Virus record (IMG/VR): IMGVR_UViG_3300008451_000399
Span: 1 to 64,000 of that record
Direction: 5' to 3' (one strand)
Length of the DNA stretch: 64,000 nt
From: a virus
The notes beneath the pieces are model-generated. The model ran no database searches. It was not told where the DNA came from and was given only the letters and a program-made list of their open reading frames with translations. The position numbers and the translations under genes are program-made. How positions within the stretch are numbered: position 1 is the first letter of the stretch; the number at the start of each line of letters is the position of its first letter. Positions 7,439 to 14,598 of the stretch are shown here, in pieces.

Positions 7439-8182
7439 TCAATCATAAGCTGTTTCTAAGTCTTTAAAAGCCCTAGTAGCAGGGTCGTACTGCGGTGTAA
7501 GTACTTCCCCATCAACTTTCTTCTTACGTGGCTTAGATGGCTTTTTAAGCGCCTTCTGAGCGGCTTTCTCGAGCTTTTCTACTTGCTCCTTATACCAAGC
7601 ATTGCGTTGCTCAGAACGTTCCATCCAGCCTTGAGCATCCAACCAGATATTCTTTCCTAGCATCATTTCATCAAACTCTTGATCTGACAAGAATCCTGAA
7701 TAGATTTCCTTGTAATATTCGTACAAGAACTTCTTGTCAAAATCACTCTTAGCATGGTACTCATTTAAGTTACCAAAACTACCACTAGAACCGTTATGGA
7801 TCAAGCTGTTAAAGTTACGAGACAGTTCAAAACTATCTGCTTGTAATAATATGTGTGTTCCTGCTGAATGCACTCCTCCAGAGGCTACGATGTGTATTGG
7901 ACAAGCACATTTCTCCATAGCGTGAATGAATCCACCTGATACATCAACTGAACCTCCACAACTTTGCAAGCTAATAACTACTTGGTCGCCCTCTTCAGCA
8001 GCTTCAAGGGCTTCAATACCCATCGTCACTTGTTCCATACTAATCACAGGAGCATGGAAGTTAATCTTGAACACTCCGTTTTTATTAGGTGTGTACGAAA
8101 CCGTAACCCTATTGGTATCTTGATAACCGTAGTAGTCGCCATCATTGTTCTGTGGCTTACTTTTATTGAATCGCTCTTTCAT
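7439..8182 (-). CDS. ClpP-like serine protease
   Basis: 247 residues. The ClpP fold is visible from about 40 to 180: a GDQVVISLQSCGGSV strand-loop, an HIVASGGVHSAGTH segment carrying the likely nucleophile Ser, and SLIHNGSSG with the likely catalytic His; an acidic residue near GKNIWLDAQGW may complete the triad. The nucleophile context differs from bacterial ClpP (ASMG). A Lys/Pro-rich C-terminal tail (KKPSKPRKKK) is extra. The start overlaps the PhoH gene (ATGA). Phage ClpP-like proteins act as prohead or regulatory proteases; since an S49 prohead protease is present at 15386, this one may have another target. Confidence 0.8.
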   Translation of the reverse strand: MKERFNKSKPQNNDGDYYGYQDTNRVTVSYTPNKNGVFKINFHAPVISMEQVTMGIEALEAAEEGDQVVISLQSCGGSVDVSGGFIHAMEKCACPIHIVASGGVHSAGTHILLQADSFELSRNFNSLIHNGSSGSFGNLNEYHAKSDFDKKFLYEYYKEIYSGFLSDQEFDEMMLGKNIWLDAQGWMERSEQRNAWYKEQVEKLEKAAQKALKKPSKPRKKKVDGEVLTPQYDPATRAFKDLETAYD

Positions 8183-8973
8183 GTGTTCTCCTCTGAGTAG
8201 TAGTACATTTTAACAAGGGCTTTATTAAGTCCTCCGCGCATATCGTCATTGGGCATAAAAGTTACTACACCAATGTCGTCCTCCAAAGCCTCTAAATCTG
8301 AATCATCCATGTATGTAGGAGCATCTTCTAACACTTTAGTAATACGATTGAGGGTCAATGTCATGCCACTCTTACCACGAAGGTCATGCTGTCGTTCGTC
8401 CCCTGTCATAATGTAAGTTGTGCCTTTACCGATACGAGTAAGTAGGAGTTCCATGTCAGACTCGGTAAGGTTTTGAGACTCTTCGATAATTACTACACTA
8501 TTCTCGATAGAAAACCCTCGTAAGTATTCAAAGGCTTGCATTTCTACAACTTTCTTTTCGATACAATAGCTTAAAAATCCTGCACCCATGAAAGTTTCAA
8601 GATGTTTAATTGTCTGTACAAAATAAGGAGCTAACTTTTCCTCTAAACTACCCTTCAGTAATCCCACAGTGTTACCAGCAGCAACAGCAGGTCGTAACAA
8701 CCAAATTTTATCAACTTCCTTAGATTTGATAAGGTTAGCAGCCCACCAAGCAGCGATCATACTCTTACCAGAGCCACTACTACCACGAAGCACTACCACT
8801 TTCCTACCCTCCTTAAGAAGTCTTACCGCGATGTGTTGATTCTCAGTAGCAGGGTGAAATTTAGGAACTACTTGTTGTTGACAGGTTTCTACATCTACCT
8901 TGAACTTGTCTTTTGTTTGTGGTTTTGAGTCCTGATTATTTTTACGATTACCAAAATTTAATCTTTTAGCCAT
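8179..8973 (-). CDS. phoH: PhoH-like ATPase
   Basis: 264 residues. Walker A GSSGSGKS at about 64-71, the PhoH signature PAVAAGNTVGLLKGSLEEK at 95-113, Walker B VVIIEESQN at about 160-168 and TGDERQ as sensor motif. PhoH proteins are P-loop ATPases related to superfamily 1 helicase cores and are common in phages; their exact role there is unsettled. The N-terminal 40 residues are polar and non-conserved. It is translationally coupled to the ClpP-like gene downstream. Confidence 0.9.
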   Translation of the reverse strand: MAKRLNFGNRKNNQDSKPQTKDKFKVDVETCQQQVVPKFHPATENQHIAVRLLKEGRKVVVLRGSSGSGKSMIAAWWAANLIKSKEVDKIWLLRPAVAAGNTVGLLKGSLEEKLAPYFVQTIKHLETFMGAGFLSYCIEKKVVEMQAFEYLRGFSIENSVVIIEESQNLTESDMELLLTRIGKGTTYIMTGDERQHDLRGKSGMTLTLNRITKVLEDAPTYMDDSDLEALEDDIGVVTFMPNDDMRGGLNKALVKMYYYSEENT

Positions 8974-9002
8974 GAAGGATTCTCCTACATTAATATAATC
9001 TT

Positions 9003-9027
9003 CCTACCCACTTGCTGCATGGGTAGG
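9003..9027. repeat. Inverted repeat between the RHH and PhoH genes
   Basis: CCTACCCA (9003-9010) and TGGGTAGG (9020-9027) form an 8-bp stem with a 9-nt loop. The flanking T-run is poor in both directions (TTTGTT rightward, no run leftward), so it may be an attenuator or mRNA processing/stability element rather than a full terminator. Confidence 0.5.
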
Positions 9028-9037
9028 TTTGTTACGT

Positions 9038-9304
9038 TTATTTATTAAAGCTATGTAATACTTGTACTTCAATTAACTCTTCAAGAGTTGTATCTAATGT
9101 TGCTGCAACTCGTTCAATCTCTTTAAAAACTTCTTTTGGGAGCCGTATTGTAACAGGAAAAAGAGTTTCAGGTTGTTTCACACGAACTCCGCTATCAATT
9201 AAATCATAGTTTTCTGCAAACACTGTGTAGTTGTCTGCTTTTGTACGGATTGTATCTCCTGTATGTGGATTGAAATCTGTCCTGCTTTTACCGAAATTTC
9301 CCAT
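9038..9304 (-). CDS. Ribbon-helix-helix DNA-binding protein
   Basis: 88 residues. The C-terminal half has the RHH pattern: a short strand FPVTIRLPKEV (about 49-59), then two helices EIERVAATLDTT and LEELIEVQVLHSF. The N-terminal half is polar. RHH proteins bind DNA as dimers and are often repressors. It shares a 1-nt overlap with the endonuclease gene upstream; the hairpin at 9003-9027 separates it from phoH. Its operator is not identified. Confidence 0.7.
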   Translation of the reverse strand: MGNFGKSRTDFNPHTGDTIRTKADNYTVFAENYDLIDSGVRVKQPETLFPVTIRLPKEVFKEIERVAATLDTTLEELIEVQVLHSFNK

Positions 9305-9930
9305 TATTCACCTTTCGCTTTTATTAAATAGTTTTTTGATAAATTAGATAACGCAAGTAATACTCTTTCATCTATCGCAGAATTCTTTAGTGATTCTAAC
9401 ATTTCTAAGCATATCTCAGATTTTCTTTCGAGGTACTTAATGTGCGCTTCCTCTTGAGTCTTGAAACACCCTAAATACTCTAAATTCCCATTATTCTGTA
9501 TGCAAGCTTTTATTAATTTAGACTCAGCTATTGGGAACGTACCAAGAAGAAACTTACTACCCTTACTCCTCGGTTTAACTAAAAGGGAATTCAAATACTG
9601 AGGGACAAAGACACAATTATCCTCAGAGTAAAATCTATTACCCTCGAATAAGATGTCTTTATCTAACTCCCACCCCTCTTCAAAGTACCCTTTCTGATGC
9701 TGACACCATTCTGCAAAATACTGGAAATCTTCAAAATTCTCAGAACACCAAACATCCCTATACGCTGGATTTTTAACAGAACCAAAGTTATTACACCTCT
9801 TCCTTAAATTGTACCAAATACTTGAAGACTTTGTAAAAATTGATCTTTTATCTATTGTAAAGTTCTTTACCCACTTTCCGTCAATTTTAAAGTATGGCTT
9901 GACTTTGGAATTTCCATTACTCGTTGTCAC
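9304..9930 (-). CDS. Putative HNH-type homing endonuclease
   Basis: 208 residues from the GTG at 9930, chosen because AAGGAGG lies 7 nt upstream; a longer frame from 9969 would overlap the previous gene by 53 nt. The core has the phage HNH/AP2-like pattern: IWYNLRKRCNN, then YRDVWCSENFEDFQYFAEWC, then ELDKDILFEGNRFYSEDNCVFVP. The C-terminal 80 residues are helical and may bind DNA. Such genes are usually mobile; the frame interrupts an otherwise tight row of small genes. The metal-binding residues are inferred from family resemblance. Confidence 0.7.
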   Translation of the reverse strand: MTTSNGNSKVKPYFKIDGKWVKNFTIDKRSIFTKSSSIWYNLRKRCNNFGSVKNPAYRDVWCSENFEDFQYFAEWCQHQKGYFEEGWELDKDILFEGNRFYSEDNCVFVPQYLNSLLVKPRSKGSKFLLGTFPIAESKLIKACIQNNGNLEYLGCFKTQEEAHIKYLERKSEICLEMLESLKNSAIDERVLLALSNLSKNYLIKAKGE

Positions 9931-10090
9931 TCCAAGTACCTCCTTCTGAATTAATCTTACTATTTTCAATCTTCAAGACAAGATTGCCATACTCATCTGT
10001 CCATTCTACTAATACTCCACCTTCTTTACATGACTCTAACACATCATATAAATCAGACTCAAGTAGTTGCTGCTTATTTTTCTTGCCCAT
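9917..10090 (-). CDS. Hypothetical protein
   Basis: 57 residues from the ATG at 10090 (a GTG at 10105 would add five residues). Acidic with a basic N-terminus. It overlaps both neighbours. No family recognised. Confidence 0.45.
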   Translation of the reverse strand: MGKKNKQQLLESDLYDVLESCKEGGVLVEWTDEYGNLVLKIENSKINSEGGTWSDNE

Positions 10091-10313
10091 TTGTCTTACG
10101 TCCACGTTTTATTGTTGGAGCTTCTAGCTCTTCTTGTTGTTCTTGTGCAGCTCCACGAATTAATACAGCGTTGTATTGCTGATCAATCCAAGGATACTCT
10201 GAAGCTTCCTCTGAGATGATAAAGCCCTCTTTAAACTTAGCTTGTAGTTCTAATGCAAATCCACCAACTGAGCTTTCACGGATTGTAATTTTTTCCAAGT
10301 TATTTCCTTTCAT
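10074..10313 (-). CDS. Hypothetical protein
   Basis: 79 residues with an AAGGAAAT ribosome site. It ends in a basic stretch (IKRGRKTNG). No family recognised. Second gene after the promoter at 10447-10475. Confidence 0.5.
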   Translation of the reverse strand: MKGNNLEKITIRESSVGGFALELQAKFKEGFIISEEASEYPWIDQQYNAVLIRGAAQEQQEELEAPTIKRGRKTNGQEK

Positions 10314-10316
10314 TAA

Positions 10317-10397
10317 TTATTCAAAATCTTCTTCAAGCATTAAATGCTCTACAAAGTCGTTCACATCAAGATATTCTAGTTCTGTGTATTCGTCCAT
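10317..10397 (-). CDS. Very short acidic peptide (26 aa)
   Basis: The first frame downstream of the leftward promoter, with a perfect AGGAG ribosome site 6 nt before the ATG. It encodes a strongly acidic 26-residue peptide (MDEYTELEYLDVNDF, then VEHLMLEEDFE). The size, charge and position suggest a small early regulator or protein-binding peptide, but no homologue is known to me. Confidence 0.5.
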   Translation of the reverse strand: MDEYTELEYLDVNDFVEHLMLEEDFE

Positions 10398-10446
10398 TGT
10401 GTTCTCCTGTGTTGTTCAGAAATTAAAACATTTCTTTAGAAATTAA

Positions 10447-10475
10447 ACTATATCACCTAAACTGAAGAATTGCAA
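10447..10475 (-). promoter_or_regulatory. Sigma70-type promoter for the PhoH/ClpP operon
   Basis: Leftward TTGCAA (10475-10470), 17-nt spacer, TATAGT (10452-10447). It lies back-to-back with the rightward late promoter at 10535-10563. Confidence 0.65.
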
Positions 10476-10534
10476 GTATTTATTTTACAGACTTTAGATA
10501 TTATTGTGATAACATATTTATTTTCACAAGGGGC

Positions 10535-10563
10535 TTGACAACAGTGAAGATATGGTTTATACT
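10535..10563 (+). promoter_or_regulatory. Sigma70-type promoter for the packaging genes
   Basis: TTGACA (10535-10540), 17-nt spacer, TATACT (10558-10563). It is 30 bp upstream of the first rightward morphogenesis gene and also transcribes the structured region before the large terminase gene. Confidence 0.8.
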
Positions 10564-10593
10564 TCATATTATAAGTAAATAAGCAGGAGATGT

Positions 10594-10974
10594 ATGAGTG
10601 CAGACGTAGATAATTCAGTAGGAGAGATAGTAAGGACAGGTGTTCAGAGTAAGAAGAACTCTATCACTATTCAGAAGAGGTTACTAAACAAAGAAAACAA
10701 ACCATCTATGGCTTACTTGGTATCTGTGAGAGATGACCCCACAGCAAGTAGGAAAGATAGGATGGAAGCAGCGAAGTTTCTCATGACTATGCACATGGAA
10801 TCTATCAAAGTCGAGTCTGCGGAGAAGGCTAGGAATAAAGAGTTTGCTGCGAAGCATCATGAATTACTTTTAAGTATTCAACGTAATGGTGGTATTATTG
10901 TGGATGATAGTGATGACGATGATGAGTCAAGTCCTCTACTTATGTTCGATCAAATCATGGATGTGGATGAATAA
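10594..10974 (+). CDS. Putative small terminase subunit
   Basis: 126 residues, called from position (first gene of the packaging/head block, upstream of the large terminase) and from a helical, highly charged make-up. A basic first half (SKKNSITIQKRLLNKENK; DPTASRKDRMEAAKF) could bind DNA. The C-terminus is very acidic (DDSDDDDE), as in some packaging proteins that contact the large subunit. No clear HTH. Small terminases recognise the packaging site. The call stays moderate because the sequence itself shows no family signature. Confidence 0.45.
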   Translation: MSADVDNSVGEIVRTGVQSKKNSITIQKRLLNKENKPSMAYLVSVRDDPTASRKDRMEAAKFLMTMHMESIKVESAEKARNKEFAAKHHELLLSIQRNGGIIVDDSDDDDESSPLLMFDQIMDVDE

Positions 10975-11122
10975 AATCTTATCAACCATGTGTTGATGTA
11001 GTCTCTCGCAAATATTAACTTGATACTGTCACTCGACACTTCAAGGTTTGTGAGGGAAGCTAGGCTCTGAGATATGTTGGCTTGCCTCCCCTCAGAGGGT
11101 TCCTTCTTAGCAAGGACAAGAA

Positions 11123-11134
11123 TGCGTGGTTGCA
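11123..11134 (+). repeat. 12-bp direct repeat, copy 1
   Basis: TGCGTGGTTGCA occurs here and again at 11464-11475, one copy before and one after the central hairpins of the region upstream of the large terminase gene. Such flanking repeats may be protein-binding sites or footprints of an insertion. Confidence 0.6.
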
Positions 11135-11135
11135 G

Positions 11136-11420
11136 TCACCGTGTAGGATTGAGGAGTTCCTTATAAACCTCGTTACGTACCTTTAGTTTAATGTTAGAAC
11201 ATACGCCTGCAGCGTAAAGTGAGAGGTCAAAACTCTCAGGGTACTCCATAGATTGCAAATACAACGGCTCTCCGTCATTCTCCTGCCATGCCCTCCTCAT
11301 GGTTCTCCTGTGACGTTGTAGAGCCGTTCTGTTTGCAATTTTTCGCAACAGTGTTTCGTCCCATATCTGGTAATTAGCGCCGTAAGTATCGTGGAACACT
11401 GTTGCATTCGGTATTTGCAA
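11136..11420 (-). CDS. Doubtful ORF inside the structured region
   Basis: 94 codons on the strand opposite to the packaging genes. The translation looks protein-like (balanced charges; ALQRHRRTMRRAW, NEVYKELLNPTR). However, the only start is a TTG without a Shine-Dalgarno sequence, there is no promoter, and the frame covers the 20-bp and 11-bp hairpins. It could be a decayed gene or chance. Confidence 0.2.
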   Translation of the reverse strand: MQIPNATVFHDTYGANYQIWDETLLRKIANRTALQRHRRTMRRAWQENDGEPLYLQSMEYPESFDLSLYAAGVCSNIKLKVRNEVYKELLNPTR

Positions 11421-11463
11421 ATAAAGAATATCAAGTATTTATAAGTACGAAAGTTAATGCAGG

Positions 11464-11475
11464 TGCGTGGTTGCA
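11464..11475 (+). repeat. 12-bp direct repeat, copy 2
   Basis: Second copy of TGCGTGGTTGCA. In this copy GTGGTTGC also pairs with GTAACCAC at 11481-11488 to form an 8-bp hairpin just upstream of the large terminase ribosome site. Confidence 0.6.
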
Positions 11476-11526
11476 AGTTAGTAACCACTTATTCTGTATT
11501 GGCGAATGTGAATTTAAAGGAGTAAA

Positions 11527-12966
11527 ATGAGTAAAAAAGAACGTAAAGTTCTTGCTCCAGCGTCAGAAGCACATAGGAAGTTTCTTAATTGTAAATCTAA
11601 TTTTGTTATTTTCGGAGGCGGGGCAGGTTCGGGCAAATCGCACCAAGCGTTAATGTTAATTTTAAAATACATTCACGACCCATACTTCAGAGGTGTATTT
11701 ATCCGCGAAACATCCACACAGCTTTCTCAGGCTGGTGGTTTGTTCATGGAAGCACAAGATATGTGGAAAGATTACGGAGCAAAGTTTAAGACACATCCTC
11801 AGATGACTGCCACATTTCCAAGTGGAGCACAAGTACAGTTCAAAGTGTGCCAAGCAGATAGAGATATCAACAACTTCGACGGTGGGCAGTTTTCACTGGT
11901 GTGCTTCGATGAGGCGCAATGGCACAGTGAAACTCAAATCAAGTATCTAGAGTCTCGTATTCGTTCTAAAGCACAAGCACCTCACCAACTTATCTGTACA
12001 GCCAACCCTTCAAGAGCTTCTTACCTCTACCAATTCGTGCAACCATATCTTGATATGGAAACAGGTATTCCTATTCCTGAATTGTCTGGTAAAGAGAGAT
12101 ACTACGCTACTTATGGTGGTGTTACGGTAACAGCAGATACAAAAGAAGAGTTACTTGAGAAGTACGGAGATAAAGTACAAGCTCAAACATACACTTATAT
12201 CTCTGCTACGGTTAAAGATAACCCGATCATGAAAATCCTGAATCCAAACTATGTAGCGCGTTTGGAGAACTTGAAGCGTACAGAACGTGAACGCCTCTAC
12301 TTGGGGTCATGGCACGCCAAAGAAGAGTCACGAGGATTTTTTAAGAGAGATTGGTGTGAAGTAATTACACAACTTCCAGACGATATTGTATCTACTGTGC
12401 GTGGTATGGATATTGCTGGTAGCTTACCTTCTGAAGCCTACCCCGACCCTGATTGGACTGCATCTGTAATGATGTCTAAGACAAAATCAGGACATTACAT
12501 TATACACCACGGAGAGAGATATAGGTCTTTAATCAATGGGGTAATGGAACACATTGCAGAGACAGACAGAAGAGATAAAGCAATAGGACATTTTCCTGCT
12601 GTGTATTTACCTGAAGACGTTGGGGTAGCAGCAAAGGCAGCAACGATGTTTTTTGTTAAAACACTAATTGAGTCTGGTGTAGATGCAAGGATTGATAAGT
12701 CTGGTGGCACGAAGAGCAAATTGCACAGGATGCAACCCTTTCTTACATTGGCAGAAGCAGGCTTTGTTAAAATTTTAGACGATGGTAGTTGGGACACAGA
12801 GCCTTTGTTGTCAGAATTGGAAGATTTTGTAGATGGGAAGCGCCAGCAAAAAGATGATTACTGGGATGCAACTGGTACAGCATGTAAGGCATTGATGAGA
12901 ACACAGACACTGCCCACATTCAGCCTACCCTCCCTAACAAAGCCATCCCCAGTTCCAAGAATATAA
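11527..12966 (+). CDS. terL: Terminase large subunit
   Basis: 479 residues, normal length. N-terminal ATPase: Walker A GGGAGSGKS (30-38), Walker B LVCFDE (124-129), coupling motif TANPSR (158-163). C-terminal RNase H-like nuclease: RGMDIAG with first Asp, VYLPEDVG with a second acidic site, and DDYWDATGTACKAL near the end. It powers DNA translocation into the prohead and cuts the concatemer. AAAGGAG lies 5 nt upstream of the ATG. It is separated from the presumed small subunit gene by the structured region, which is unusual, since the two normally touch. Confidence 0.95.
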   Translation: MSKKERKVLAPASEAHRKFLNCKSNFVIFGGGAGSGKSHQALMLILKYIHDPYFRGVFIRETSTQLSQAGGLFMEAQDMWKDYGAKFKTHPQMTATFPSGAQVQFKVCQADRDINNFDGGQFSLVCFDEAQWHSETQIKYLESRIRSKAQAPHQLICTANPSRASYLYQFVQPYLDMETGIPIPELSGKERYYATYGGVTVTADTKEELLEKYGDKVQAQTYTYISATVKDNPIMKILNPNYVARLENLKRTERERLYLGSWHAKEESRGFFKRDWCEVITQLPDDIVSTVRGMDIAGSLPSEAYPDPDWTASVMMSKTKSGHYIIHHGERYRSLINGVMEHIAETDRRDKAIGHFPAVYLPEDVGVAAKAATMFFVKTLIESGVDARIDKSGGTKSKLHRMQPFLTLAEAGFVKILDDGSWDTEPLLSELEDFVDGKRQQKDDYWDATGTACKALMRTQTLPTFSLPSLTKPSPVPRI

Positions 12967-13008
12967 CCCGTAATTATACCATAACTAAAGTATCTTGCAA
13001 GAAATTAC

Positions 13009-13037
13009 TTGACATTTTTAACAGTAAGTGGTATAAT
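13009..13037 (+). promoter_or_regulatory. Consensus extended -10 promoter for the head genes
   Basis: TTGACA (13009-13014), 17-nt spacer ending in TGG, TATAAT (13032-13037). Both boxes are perfect. It lies between terL and the portal gene and can boost expression of the head genes independently of terL. Confidence 0.85.
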
Positions 13038-13078
13038 TACACCAAATTAAATAATAAGCATTACAAGGAGCAATAAAT

Positions 13079-14593
13079 ATGCCAGAAGCGAACGCGCCTG
13101 ATGGCGTTGCAACAGCTCTACAGCCAGATACAGGAGCAGTCGTTCCTCGCCTCAAATTAGGAGCTACTGGCTTCAATGTATTAAAAACCTCGAACGGTAG
13201 AATATACGAAGAAGCTAATGCTGCATTTAGAATGCCAGCAAGAATTAAAGTAGTAGATGAAATGAGGTTATCACCTCCTATCAGCATCGCAATGAATGCG
13301 CTTAAAATGCTCATGAATCGTGCAGAAATGTATGTAGAGCCTTTTGATGACACTCCTAAGCACAGAGAACGTGCAAAATTCTTACACTCCTGCTTACATG
13401 ACATGGAAGAAACATTCCAGCAAACAATGCAGAATACTTTTCCTGTTCTTGAATACGGCTTTCACATTTCTGAAAAAGTCTATCGTAGACGCTTAAAATC
13501 CAACGGTAGTAAATATAATGATGGACTCGTAGGACTTAAATGCCTTGCAACTCGCCCCCAATCTTCCATTGAAAAGTGGAACTTTTCAGAAGATGGTAGA
13601 GAGCTTGTCAGTGTATCACAGTCTATTGCAAATTTGGAGAATAGTTACAGATTCTCTAATCTCAAAAACCAAGATGGCTTGATTGACATTCCTCGTGAGA
13701 AGTTTGTACTCTTTAATGTTGACCCTACTAATGGTAATCCAGAAGGTAACTCAGTTCTCAAAGCTGCGTATTTAGCTTACAAGCAATTGACATTGCTTAC
13801 AGATAATATGATGTTAGGTGTTGCTAAAGATACACAAGGTCTCCCTGTTATCGGTATCCCACCACAGTATATGTCTGCTGATGCAAGTGACGATCAAAAA
13901 GCTGTCTACCAGTCTTTCATGCAAATGGCTGATGGTTTGTCTAATGGAACACAGAAGACGATTGTGATACCAAAGTCTTATGATATGGACTCTAAGGGTG
14001 AGATGTTCACAGTGGAGTTGCTAGAGTCTAAAGGTGGTAAGGCTTACAACGTGTTAGAGATTATCAAGACATTACAAGCTAACATTCTTTCAGTGCTTTC
14101 GTGTGATGCTGTCAAGATGGGTAGTGATACTGCAGGTTCGTTGAGTTTAGAGGACGGGGACACAAATTTATTGGCGATGGCTGTTAGTTATCGTTTAATG
14201 GAGATTGCTAACGCTTTAAACAAGGATTTAGTGCAGCAGCTATGGTCACTCAACGGATGGGACTTGTCAGAAATGCCTCAGATTAAATTTAAGGATGTTT
14301 CTAATGTATCTCAGGAAACTTTCAGTAAGTTTATACAACGTGTGGCTTCAACAGGTTTGTTAGAACTTGATCGTGGTGTCATGAACCGTGTACGAGAAGT
14401 TGGTGGATTTGATTTACTTCCATATGATCTTCCAATTCAAGAAGATATGTTATCGACAACTATGGCTGGAAAAGCCTCTAGCGCATCAGAGGGTATGGAA
14501 GTCGGGGTTGGTAATACTGTTGAGGGTGGAACGTCTAAAGGTGGTGGGAAGAAAACTGACAATTCTGCGAAAAATAACGATAACAAGGGGTGA
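13079..14593 (+). CDS. Portal protein (Mu gp29/DUF935-like)
   Basis: 504 residues. Position after terL and the pattern of the DUF935/Mu gp29 portal group support the call: RIKVVDEMRLSPPISIAMNALK, FPVLEYGFHISEKVYRRR (about 120-137), KFVLFNVDPTNGNPEGNSVLKAAY in the clip/stem part, and a disordered Gly/Ser/Lys-rich C-terminus. The dodecameric portal forms the DNA channel and docks the terminase. AAGGAG precedes the ATG and the gene follows its own strong promoter. It ends directly at a homing endonuclease gene. Confidence 0.85.
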   Translation: MPEANAPDGVATALQPDTGAVVPRLKLGATGFNVLKTSNGRIYEEANAAFRMPARIKVVDEMRLSPPISIAMNALKMLMNRAEMYVEPFDDTPKHRERAKFLHSCLHDMEETFQQTMQNTFPVLEYGFHISEKVYRRRLKSNGSKYNDGLVGLKCLATRPQSSIEKWNFSEDGRELVSVSQSIANLENSYRFSNLKNQDGLIDIPREKFVLFNVDPTNGNPEGNSVLKAAYLAYKQLTLLTDNMMLGVAKDTQGLPVIGIPPQYMSADASDDQKAVYQSFMQMADGLSNGTQKTIVIPKSYDMDSKGEMFTVELLESKGGKAYNVLEIIKTLQANILSVLSCDAVKMGSDTAGSLSLEDGDTNLLAMAVSYRLMEIANALNKDLVQQLWSLNGWDLSEMPQIKFKDVSNVSQETFSKFIQRVASTGLLELDRGVMNRVREVGGFDLLPYDLPIQEDMLSTTMAGKASSASEGMEVGVGNTVEGGTSKGGGKKTDNSAKNNDNKG

Positions 14594-14598
14594 TAATA

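Larger units (their letters stand above)
11003..11508 (+). ncRNA. Candidate large structured RNA between the terminase genes
   Basis: This stretch contains a chain of inverted repeats that I do not see elsewhere in the window. Helices: 11003-11012 with 11047-11056 (10 bp, two G-U), capped by 11019-11023/11041-11045; 11065-11071/11091-11097 (7 bp); 11101-11105/11112-11116; 11202-11206/11212-11216; 11220-11225/11233-11238 (6 bp); 11252-11271/11320-11339 (20 positions: 18 Watson-Crick, one G-U, one mismatch) with nested 11273-11277/11311-11315 and 11286-11290/11298-11302; 11345-11355/11395-11405 (11 bp, perfect); 11467-11474/11481-11488 (8 bp); and a possible closing pair 11406-11410/11503-11507. 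The G-U pairs favour the plus-strand transcript. A packaging signal or hairpin-rich DNA element is the main alternative. Confidence 0.6.

Noticed and set aside
9003-9027. Strong terminator between the RHH and phoH genes
   Set aside because: The stem is good but there is no proper T-run in either direction; listed only as an inverted repeat.
11136-11420. 94-codon minus-strand ORF between the terminase genes as a firm gene
   Set aside because: TTG start without ribosome site or promoter, opposite to its operon, and it lies over long inverted repeats. Kept only as a doubtful feature.
11470-11500. Promoter directly before terL (TTGCAA with TGTATT)
   Set aside because: Poor -10 and 18-nt spacer, unlike the uniform 17-nt promoters elsewhere; the TTGCAA belongs to the direct repeat.
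10975-11526. Group I or group II intron in the terminase region
   Set aside because: No GACTA/ATAGTC-type P7 pair, no domain V-like element, and both flanking genes have intact ends with their own start or stop.
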